A stretch of DNA of 64,000 nucleotides. Origin: Sphingopyxis sp. (GTDB taxonomy: Bacteria; Pseudomonadota; Alphaproteobacteria; Sphingomonadales; Sphingomonadaceae). The stretch lies in contig NZ_JAOZVW010000004.1 in the NCBI RefSeq assembly GCF_025869345.1, positions 26,128 to 90,127 on the forward strand. Reading direction: 5' to 3'. The notes below the pieces were generated by a model. The model was given only the letters and a program-made list of their open reading frames with translations. It was not told where the DNA came from and did no database searches. Below are positions 54,724-61,845 of the stretch, piece after piece. Numbering within the stretch: position 1 is the first letter of the stretch; each line of letters opens with the position of its first letter. The position numbers and the translations under genes were made by a program.

Positions 54724-54835
54724 GATGAAACTCCGGATCGGGCGCCCCGGGGTGCCGGGGCAAAAAGACTGATGGCGCGCCATATTGGCAGGCGAGGCGC
54801 GGCGCAAGGGGCGATGGCGCGGAGCGGCGCCCCGA

Positions 54836-56260
54836 TCAGCCGATCAGTTTGCCGGGATTGAACAATCCGGCGGGATCGAGCCCCGCCTTGATCGCGCGCA
54901 GCGCGGCGAGGCGCGCCGGGCTGTCGAGCTCGGCCAATATGTCGCGCTTCATCTGCCCGATGCCATGTTCGGCGGAAATCGAGCCGCCCAGTTCGACGAC
55001 ATGGGCGTAGACGAGGCGGCTTGCCGCCGCGCCGTGTTCGGCGAGCCAGACGGCGCCGTCGGCGCTTTCGGGCGGCTGGACATGATAATGGATATTGCCG
55101 TCGCCCAGATGCCCGAAGGACGCGGTGCGGATGCCGGGAAAGGCCGCGGCGAGCCGGCCGGGATTGTCGGCGATGAAACGCGGCATCAGGTCGACCGGGA
55201 CGCTGATGTCATGCTGCAACGCCGGCCCCTCGGCGCGCTCGGCCTCCGATATCGAATCGCGAAGGCGCCAGAAATCCTCGCTCTCCCGGTCGTTCTTCGC
55301 CATCGCGACGTCGTGGATCAGTCCCGCGTCCAGCGCCGCCGCCAATTCACGCTCCAGCTCTTCGCCGAGCAGGGCGGCATCGTCACCGGCCAGTTCGACC
55401 AGCGCATACCAGGGGCTGGGTTCGGCAAGCGGATGGCGGGTCTGGGGAATGTGGCGCAGCACCGCCTCCAGCACGGGATGCGGTATGATCTCGAACCCTT
55501 CGAGCGCATCGCCGAGCGCCGCGTCGAGGCGGCGGAGCAGCAGCAGCGCGTCGTCGGGCGAGGCGAGGCCGATCCAGGCGGTCTGGCGCGCCGCACTGGC
55601 GGGAACGAGGCGCAGGCTGGCCGCCGTCACGACCCCCAACGTCCCCTCGGCGCCGCAGAACAGATGTTTGAGGTCATAGCCGCGATTGTCCTTCTTGAGC
55701 GGCGCGAGCCCCTCGAAGATGCGGCCGTCGGGCAGCACCGCCTCGATCCCCGCGACGAGTGCGCGCATCGTGCCGTGGCGCAGCACCTGGGTTCCGCCCG
55801 CATTGGTCGAAACCAGCCCGCCGACCGTCGCGGATCCCTTGCCGCCCAGCGTCAGCGGGAAGCGCAGCCCCCGGTCGAGCGCGGCGTGGTGGAGATTTTC
55901 GAGGATGACGCCCGCCTCCGCCACGACGATCCGCGCCGTCGTGTCCAGCGCCCGGATATGGTTCATGCGCCGCAGGCTGAGCAGCAATTGCCGCCCCGAC
56001 GCATCGGGCGTCGCGCCGCCGACCATGCCGCTGTTGCCCCCCTGCGGAACGAGCGCGACGCCTTCGGCCGCGCAGGCGCCGACCACCGCGGCAACCTCGG
56101 CGGTGGTCGCGGGCGACAGCATCGCCGCCGTCTGGCCGTGATATTTGCCGCGCCAGTCGGTGAGCCACGGCGCCAGGACATCGGGGTCGGCGCTGAAACC
56201 CTTCGGTCCCAATATGTCCGTGAGCCTTGCGAGCAATGCGGGAGATGGGGAGCGGGACAT
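54836..56260 (-). CDS. FAD-binding 2-hydroxy acid dehydrogenase (GlcD/D2HGDH type)
   Basis: A 474-residue flavoenzyme. The N-terminal FAD_binding_4 domain has ALVPQGGNSGMVGGATPDAS, LGGKGSATVGGLVSTNAGGT, VLRHGTMRALVAGIEAVLPD and LFCGAEGTLGVVT. The C-terminal FAD-oxidase_C domain has FGHLGDGNIHYHV (metal His residues) and ISAEHGIGQMKRDI. These fit D-2-hydroxyglutarate/D-lactate/glycolate oxidoreductases. GGAGG is 8 nt before ATG 56260. Substrate not decided. Confidence 0.93.
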   Translation of the reverse strand: MSRSPSPALLARLTDILGPKGFSADPDVLAPWLTDWRGKYHGQTAAMLSPATTAEVAAVVGACAAEGVALVPQGGNSGMVGGATPDASGRQLLLSLRRMNHIRALDTTARIVVAEAGVILENLHHAALDRGLRFPLTLGGKGSATVGGLVSTNAGGTQVLRHGTMRALVAGIEAVLPDGRIFEGLAPLKKDNRGYDLKHLFCGAEGTLGVVTAASLRLVPASAARQTAWIGLASPDDALLLLRRLDAALGDALEGFEIIPHPVLEAVLRHIPQTRHPLAEPSPWYALVELAGDDAALLGEELERELAAALDAGLIHDVAMAKNDRESEDFWRLRDSISEAERAEGPALQHDISVPVDLMPRFIADNPGRLAAAFPGIRTASFGHLGDGNIHYHVQPPESADGAVWLAEHGAAASRLVYAHVVELGGSISAEHGIGQMKRDILAELDSPARLAALRAIKAGLDPAGLFNPGKLIG

Positions 56261-56294
56261 GGCGGACCTCCGGGAATCGACGCCGACCGACCAT

Positions 56295-56972
56295 ATGGGT
56301 CTCGACAGCAATTCATTTGATGTTCAATCAGGGGCGTTAAAGGGGCGATGGACGATAGTTGGCTTTTCGTCCAGCATCGAAGCGGGAGTTGCGGGTGGAC
56401 ATCATCTTCTGTCAGGGCGCTGGAAGGACGGCCGCGCGGCCGTGCTGACCGTTGCGACCCTGTTGGCGATGATCTGGGCGCCCGCCGCGGATACGCCGAT
56501 GCCGTCGATTCCGCCCGAACCCTTGGTCGTCGTTTCGATGCCGGAGCCGGGCGAGCAGACGGCGGGTTTTTGGCAGATGGTGATCGAGCAGCGGCTGATC
56601 ATCCGCGTTCCGGCGCAACGGTCGCCGCTGAACAATTTCTCCGCCGCCCCCGCCCCGCAGGCGCGGTTGCGGCAGCTGCCGGTCGAGTGGAAGGAAAAGA
56701 AGGCGCCGAAATGCGTCGCGATGCGGAACATCGCGGGGATGCAGGCGACCGAGCATGACAGCATCGACCTGCTCACGCGCCAACGCCAGCGATTGCGCGC
56801 CGAATTGAGCCGCGGATGCCGCGGACTCGATTTCTATGCCGGCTTTTACATGCAGGGAACCAAGGACGGGCAACTCTGCGAGGATCGCGACGAGATTCAC
56901 GCCCGCACCGGCGCCAAATGCCAGATCAAGAAATTCCGCCTGATGGTTCCTGTCGTGCGCGACGACGATTGA
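56295..56972 (+). CDS. Hypothetical protein with conserved Cys-rich C-terminus
   Basis: Up to 225 residues. A hydrophobic stretch AVLTVATLLAMIWAPAADTP (about residues 48-67 from this start) looks like an export signal or anchor, so the true start may be further downstream, but no in-frame ATG/GTG with a ribosome site was found. The C-terminal half (CVAMRNIAGM; SIDLLTRQRQRLRAELSRGC; RGLDFYAGFYMQGTKDGQLC; RDEIHARTGAKCQIKKFRLM) has four Cys residues, perhaps two disulfides, and I recall similar sphingomonad hypotheticals. No function known. Confidence 0.6.
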   Translation: MGLDSNSFDVQSGALKGRWTIVGFSSSIEAGVAGGHHLLSGRWKDGRAAVLTVATLLAMIWAPAADTPMPSIPPEPLVVVSMPEPGEQTAGFWQMVIEQRLIIRVPAQRSPLNNFSAAPAPQARLRQLPVEWKEKKAPKCVAMRNIAGMQATEHDSIDLLTRQRQRLRAELSRGCRGLDFYAGFYMQGTKDGQLCEDRDEIHARTGAKCQIKKFRLMVPVVRDDD

Positions 56973-57085
56973 TCGCGGCAATCGACGCCTTTTCTTGACT
57001 TTTCGTCCCCGCTTCCGCAAGGGGCGCCGCAGCAACGGCGCTCGTGGGACGCCATGCCGAAACATTTTCCGGACAGTTTGCCCTT

Positions 57086-58459
57086 ATGAAATTTGCCGAC
57101 CTCGGCCTTTCCGATGAACTTTTGCGCGCCGTGACGGAAGCGGGCTACGACGAACCGACGCCGATCCAGGCCGGCGCGATCCCTTCGGTGCTGATGATGC
57201 GCGACATGATCGGCATCGCCCAGACGGGGACGGGCAAGACCGCGTCCTTCGTGCTGCCGATGATCGACATATTGGCGCATGGCCGCGCCCGCGCCCGGAT
57301 GCCGCGCTCGCTGATCCTCGAGCCGACGCGCGAACTGGCGGCGCAGGTCGCGGAAAACTTTGAAAAATACGGCAAGTATCACAAGCTGTCGATGGCGCTG
57401 CTGATCGGCGGCGTGCAGATGGGCGATCAGGTCAAGGCGCTCGAAAAGGGCGTCGACGTCCTCATCGCGACCCCGGGCCGCCTGATGGACCTGTTCGAGC
57501 GCGGCAAGATATTGCTCACCGGCTGCAACATGCTCGTCATCGACGAAGCCGACCGGATGCTCGACATGGGCTTCATCCCCGATATCGAGAATATCTGCAC
57601 CAAGCTGCCCGCGAATCGGCAGACGCTGCTTTTTTCGGCGACGATGCCGCCGCCGATCAAGAAGCTGGCCGACAAATTCCTGTCGAACCCCAAGACGATC
57701 GAGGTCGCGCGCCCGGCCAGCCGTAACGAGAATATCGAGCAGTTCGTCGTCAAGACGGCGGAGCGCGGCAAGCGCGACACGCTGCGCGGGCTGATCGAGG
57801 CCGAGGACGTCGGCACCGCGATCATCTTCTGCAACCGCAAGACGACGGTGCGCGAACTGGCGAAGTCGCTTCAGCGTTCGGGTTACCAGGCGGGCGAAAT
57901 CCACGGCGACATGGACCAGTCGAGCCGCATCGCCGAACTCGACCGCTTCAAGGCGGGGACGATCAACATATTGGTCGCATCGGACGTTGCCGCGCGCGGG
58001 CTGGACGTGAAGGGCGTCAGCCACGTCTTCAACTTCGACGCCCCGTGGCATCCGGACGATTATGTCCACCGCATCGGCCGCACCGGCCGCGCGGGGGCCA
58101 AGGGCCGGGCCTTCACGCTGGTGACGCCGTCGGACGACGAAGCGCTCGACAATATCCAGAAGCTGACCGGCTATCAGATCCCGGTTTACGACACCGGCAA
58201 GGCGGAGGCGCGGCCGGAGCGCGACAGCGACGAGCCGCGCGAACCGCGGCGCGGCGGCCGCTCCGAACGCGGCGGGCGCTCGAACGCCGAAAAGACGCCC
58301 CGCGGCACCAAGCGCGCGGCGGAGAAAAAGCCCGAAGCGCCGAAGAAGGATGCCGGCCGCAAACCTGCACCGGCTGCTTCGCGGCACGACGATGACGGTC
58401 CCGACGACGGCTGGAACGGCCCGATGCCGGGATTCCTCTCGGTCGGTTTCGGCAACTGA
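57086..58459 (+). CDS. DEAD-box RNA helicase (RhlE-like)
   Basis: A 457-residue helicase. Q motif EPTPIQAGAIP, Walker A IAQTGTGKTASFVLP, Ia EPTRELAAQ, II VIDEADRMLDMGF, III LLFSATMPP, V ASDVAARGLDVKG and VI YVHRIGRTGRAG are all present. The tail from about residue 375 is basic and low-complexity (repeats of RGGRSERGGRSNAEK type), as in RhlE-group enzymes acting in ribosome assembly and RNA decay. ATG 57086 fits the usual MKFADLGL start; an upstream start at 57044 is less likely. Confidence 0.94.
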   Translation: MKFADLGLSDELLRAVTEAGYDEPTPIQAGAIPSVLMMRDMIGIAQTGTGKTASFVLPMIDILAHGRARARMPRSLILEPTRELAAQVAENFEKYGKYHKLSMALLIGGVQMGDQVKALEKGVDVLIATPGRLMDLFERGKILLTGCNMLVIDEADRMLDMGFIPDIENICTKLPANRQTLLFSATMPPPIKKLADKFLSNPKTIEVARPASRNENIEQFVVKTAERGKRDTLRGLIEAEDVGTAIIFCNRKTTVRELAKSLQRSGYQAGEIHGDMDQSSRIAELDRFKAGTINILVASDVAARGLDVKGVSHVFNFDAPWHPDDYVHRIGRTGRAGAKGRAFTLVTPSDDEALDNIQKLTGYQIPVYDTGKAEARPERDSDEPREPRRGGRSERGGRSNAEKTPRGTKRAAEKKPEAPKKDAGRKPAPAASRHDDDGPDDGWNGPMPGFLSVGFGN

Positions 58460-58463
58460 GCTG

Positions 58464-58555
58464 ATCGTCGCCCCCGCGAAGGCGGGGGCCGCTGTCGTTT
58501 TACGCAGCGATGCAGAAGCAACCCGTCAGCGGCCCCCCGCCTTCGCAGGGGCGAT
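58464..58555. repeat. Palindromic intergenic repeat, family A copy 4
   Basis: Arms ATCGTCGCCCCCGCGAAGGC then GGGGGCCGCTG (58464-58494), and the near complement at 58527-58555 (with one core change, TTCGCAGG for TTCGCGGG). Lies between convergent genes. Confidence 0.82.
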
Positions 58556-58568
58556 GGCCGGAAATGCT

Positions 58569-59585
58569 TTACAACCGAATCAGCATCTTGCCGATATTCT
58601 CGCCCGAAAACAGGCCAAGAAAGGCGTCGGGCACCGTATCCAGTCCCTCGCGCACCGTCTCGCGCATCGTCACCGCACCGCTGGCGATCAGCCCGCCCAT
58701 ATCGGCGTAGAATTCCTCGGCGCAGTCGATGAACTGGTCGGTATAGATAAAGCCCTCCATGCGGATGCGCGCCGGGATGGTGCGGATCAGATGCTTCATC
58801 TCCTGGGGCTTGCCGTCGTTATAGACGTCGATCATCCCGCAGATCGCGAAGCGCGCGAAGTCATTGGCGGCCGCGAAAGCGGCGTCGAGATGCTCGCCGC
58901 CGACATTGTCGAAATAGACGTCGATGCCCGGCTTGCCGAGGCGTTCGAGCGCCGCGGCGAGCTGCGGCAGGACCGGACCGGCCTTATAATCGACCACCGC
59001 ATCGGCGCCGAGTTCGTCGACCCAGCACCCCTTTTCCGCGCCGCCCGCCGAGCCGATGACCGTCATCTCGCGCGCCTTGGCGATCTGCACCACCGCCGAG
59101 CCGACCGCGCCCGCCGCCGCCGAAACGAAGACCGTGTCGCCGGGTTTCGCGGCCGCGACGCGGAGCAGGCCGATCCACGCGGTTCCGCCGGTCAGGCCCA
59201 TATTGTGCAGAAAGGTCTGCGGCGATAGGCCCGCCGCGAGCGCCTCGGCGGGAAGCTTGTTCGGCATCATGTCGAGGCCGATGATGCCGCCATCGCGCCA
59301 GCCGCCCATATGCAGGATCAAGTCGCCCGGCGCGAAACCCTCCATCCGGCTTTCGACGACCTCGCCGATCGCGCCGCCGGTCATCGGCTGGTCGAGCTGA
59401 AACCCCGCCGCATAGCTTTTCGCGTCGTTCATCCGTCCGCGCATATAGGGATCGACCGAGAGCCACAGGTTGCGGACGCGGATCTGGTCGGCGTCGAGTG
59501 GGCTGTCGGGAAGGTCGCGCAATGCGAAATCGTCGTGCGTCGGCAGTCCCTGCGGACGGCGGATCAAATGCCATGCCTTGCTCAT
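58569..59585 (-). CDS. NADP-dependent MDR oxidoreductase (CurA/LTB4 dehydrogenase-like)
   Basis: A 338-residue zinc-independent reductase. SVDPYMRGRMND is the family hallmark in the N-terminal domain; FLHNMGLTGGTAWIGLLRVA, VFVSAAAGAVGSAVVQIAKA (NADP loop AAxGxVG), GIDVYFDNVGGEHLDAAF and FAICGMIDVYN follow. Homologues reduce curcumin, 2-alkenals/alkenones or prostaglandins. ATG 59585 is preceded by a GGGGGAAACGGG purine run. Convergent with the helicase, with a family A repeat between. Confidence 0.92.
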   Translation of the reverse strand: MSKAWHLIRRPQGLPTHDDFALRDLPDSPLDADQIRVRNLWLSVDPYMRGRMNDAKSYAAGFQLDQPMTGGAIGEVVESRMEGFAPGDLILHMGGWRDGGIIGLDMMPNKLPAEALAAGLSPQTFLHNMGLTGGTAWIGLLRVAAAKPGDTVFVSAAAGAVGSAVVQIAKAREMTVIGSAGGAEKGCWVDELGADAVVDYKAGPVLPQLAAALERLGKPGIDVYFDNVGGEHLDAAFAAANDFARFAICGMIDVYNDGKPQEMKHLIRTIPARIRMEGFIYTDQFIDCAEEFYADMGGLIASGAVTMRETVREGLDTVPDAFLGLFSGENIGKMLIRL

Positions 59586-59681
59586 GGTGCCCGTTTCCCC
59601 CAATTTTTCCGGTCGCGGCGACAATCGTCAGAAAAGCCGTTGCCACTGTCAACCAGTCTCGCTAAGAGCCGCCCGGTCGCG

Positions 59682-59756
59682 GGGCCGTAGCTCAGATGGG
59701 AGAGCGCTGCAATCGCACTGCAGAGGTCAGGGGTTCGATTCCCCTCGGCTCCACCA
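59682..59756 (+). tRNA. tRNA-Ala (anticodon CGC)
   Basis: Starts GGGGCCGTAGCTCAGATGGG and ends CGGCTCCACCA. Acceptor stem GGGGCCG/CGGCTCC (one G-U), anticodon stem CTGCA/TGCAG around loop ATCGCAC with anticodon CGC, and T-arm GGGGTTCGATTCCCC. CCA is encoded. It would read GCG codons, which are abundant here. Confidence 0.96.
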
Positions 59757-59776
59757 GCGACCATATTTCCCCAACT

Positions 59777-60826
59777 CTATCCCTCGCCATAGCTGTCGAT
59801 CGCCGAGAATATCCGCGTCAACTGCGCGCGTTCGTCGGCGTCGATGTCGGGCCGCCATATCTCGAAGATCAGGACGATACGGTCGGCCGTGCCCCGATTC
59901 CAGGCTTCATGTTCAAAGCTGTCGTCGAAGATCAGCAATTCGCCTTCGCGCCACGCGCGCGTCTCGCCGCCGACTCGAATGCCGCAGCCATCGGGAACGA
60001 TCAGCGGCAGATGACAGATCAGCCGCGTGTTGAGCAGCCCGTGATGCGGCTCGATATGCGTCCCGGGCTTGAGGCGCGAAAAGAGCGCGAACGGAGCGCG
60101 GGCCGGAATCACCGGCTGTGGAACCAGAGCGAGCGCGGCGAGCGCCTGCGGGCAGAGCGCATCCATGCCTTCGACGACCGCGCCTTCCTTCCACAGCCAG
60201 GCGGCGCCCCAATCGGCATTATCGAGCAGCGGATTGTTCGGCGGCGGCCTGTCCGCGCTGGCCGTCACATAGGGGCCGAAGCGGTCGGCGGATTGCTCGA
60301 TCAGCGCCGCCAGTTCGGCGCGGATCGCGCCGGTGGCGGCTTCGAGCGCGGGAACCCAATCGAACGCGGCCCGCTCGAAGAACGGGCGCTGCGCCAGGCC
60401 CGGAAAATAGAACATATTCGGTTGTTGCAGATAGAGCGGCTGCTCGCCCGCCAGCATCCGCAAGGCCTCCGCCACCCGCGGCGCCGCGTTCCGCTGGTCG
60501 ATCCCCGCGCCGCGAAGCTGACCGAGAAGATGGTCCGAAAAGGCCTGTTCATTCGCTGTCAGAAATGCCTGGGCGCGTTCCAGGCCGGAATGCAGGGCGG
60601 GATGGACCGTCCGTGCCTGCGCGGCCACTCCGAGCGCGAGGCGATAAAAGCTCTGCGCGGCGCGATCGTCCTGCTGGCGCCGCTTGAGTTCGGCCATGGC
60701 GAGGATCGCGGCAATATTGCCGCGATCGGCCCGGATCGCGGCATCGAGCGCCGCCGTCTCCGCCGCGATGTCGCCGCGGCGATGGGCGTCGCGCGCCTGG
60801 TCCAGCCATATCGTCTGCCCCGTCAT
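59777..60826 (-). CDS. Aspartyl/asparaginyl beta-hydroxylase family protein with TPR-like N-terminus
   Basis: About 349 residues. The N-terminal part (ARDAHRRGDIAAETAALDAA; AILAMAELKRRQQDDRAAQS) forms TPR-like helices. The C-terminal part is the AspH double-stranded beta helix: KPGTHIEPHHGLLNTRLICH with the first iron-binding His, and EGELLIFDDSFEHEAWNRG with the second, plus an Arg for 2-oxoglutarate (TADRIVLIFEIW). It is an Fe(II)/2-oxoglutarate hydroxylase; the target protein or lipid is unknown. The start is ATG 60826 or 60838. It lies just after tRNA-Ala on the opposite strand. Confidence 0.9.
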   Translation of the reverse strand: MTGQTIWLDQARDAHRRGDIAAETAALDAAIRADRGNIAAILAMAELKRRQQDDRAAQSFYRLALGVAAQARTVHPALHSGLERAQAFLTANEQAFSDHLLGQLRGAGIDQRNAAPRVAEALRMLAGEQPLYLQQPNMFYFPGLAQRPFFERAAFDWVPALEAATGAIRAELAALIEQSADRFGPYVTASADRPPPNNPLLDNADWGAAWLWKEGAVVEGMDALCPQALAALALVPQPVIPARAPFALFSRLKPGTHIEPHHGLLNTRLICHLPLIVPDGCGIRVGGETRAWREGELLIFDDSFEHEAWNRGTADRIVLIFEIWRPDIDADERAQLTRIFSAIDSYGEG

Positions 60827-60883
60827 GGCCCAAGCCATAACGCGGCGCCGGACCTTTGCAAGCGACGCCCGCGCCGGTGATTT

Positions 60884-61771
60884 CTATTCCGCCGCCGCCG
60901 CCGCATCGGCCGTGCGGCGTCCGCCGAGCCATTGCCGCACGCGGACGGCAGGCGCGGTGCGCCAGAGGAACAGCAAGAACGCGAACAGCAGCGCCCAGGG
61001 CAGCACCGCGGCGCCGACGACAAGCACGAAGGAAAGCAGGGTGCCGCCGCTGCGGACGAGCACGGTGGCGGCTTCGCGGAACGGATTGCCATAGCCGATT
61101 CCGGGCAGCCCGCCCGTGCCCTGATAGTCGAAGGTCATCGGGGTCGTCGCCAGCAGGGCTTCGCCGGCGCGACGAGTGTCGCGCTCGCTGCCCATCTGCT
61201 GGCGCAATTCGGCGATCTGCTGCTGGATCTCGGTGCGTTCGCGGTCGCCGAGGCCGCTCTGCCTCAGGCGCGCCTCGATGCGGGCGACCTCGTCCGCGAT
61301 CCCGGCGCTGCGGCGCTGCGAGTCGCTGATCTGCGTTCCGACATCCTCGCCGCTGATGCTGGCGAGCGCGAGAACGCCTTCGGCCTTTTCGACGCTGGCG
61401 ATGGCATCCTTGCCGAATCGGCGCGCGATGGCGGGATCGAGTTTGAACTGAAGCTGCCCCTCGACCTCATGTTCGCGAACGAGGCGATAGCTCATGCCGG
61501 TAATGCGGCATCGCGCGATGCCCAGCGCTTCGCACGCGGCCGCATGTTCTTCCTGCACGCGCGCGATGCGGTCGTCATCAAGGCGGAAGGTATATTGGTA
61601 GTTGAAGGCGACGCCGGGCGCCGCGGTGACGGCTACATCGGGCCCGCCGGCGGCGTCGGCGGCTTCGGCAAGGGCAGGCGGACTGGCTTCGCTGGAGCTT
61701 CGATCGGGGGCCTTTTGGCCGCAGCCGACCAGGGCGAGCGCCATCGCGCCCGCCAAGAGCCTGTTTCGCAT
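60884..61771 (-). CDS. DUF4349 lipoprotein
   Basis: A 295-residue envelope protein. The lipobox is LALVGCGQ at the end of a short signal. The central DUF4349 domain spans FNYQYTFRLDDDRIARVQEE to about residue 200, including a long coiled coil (IADEVARIEARLRQSGL; EIQQQIAELRQQMG). A C-terminal membrane helix (GTLLSFVLVVGAAVLPWALL, LFAFLLFLW) follows. The domain is found in putative anti-sigma or surface proteins, function unproven. GGGAGAAAG precedes ATG 61771. An AT-rich stretch with TTGTCA (about 61835) upstream may hold its promoter. Confidence 0.88.
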   Translation of the reverse strand: MRNRLLAGAMALALVGCGQKAPDRSSSEASPPALAEAADAAGGPDVAVTAAPGVAFNYQYTFRLDDDRIARVQEEHAAACEALGIARCRITGMSYRLVREHEVEGQLQFKLDPAIARRFGKDAIASVEKAEGVLALASISGEDVGTQISDSQRRSAGIADEVARIEARLRQSGLGDRERTEIQQQIAELRQQMGSERDTRRAGEALLATTPMTFDYQGTGGLPGIGYGNPFREAATVLVRSGGTLLSFVLVVGAAVLPWALLFAFLLFLWRTAPAVRVRQWLGGRRTADAAAAAE

Positions 61772-61845
61772 ATGCTTTCTCCCAAAACGCGACTCGTCGA
61801 TCGCGGGAGATGGAATATCATAAGTAATGTAGTTGACAATAAGAT

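Noticed and set aside
54744-54761. GC-rich hairpin GCCCCGG-N4-CCGGGGC followed by AAAAAG, near the SapC start.
   Set aside because: On the transcribed minus strand the T-run precedes the stem and does not follow it, so it does not fit an intrinsic terminator.
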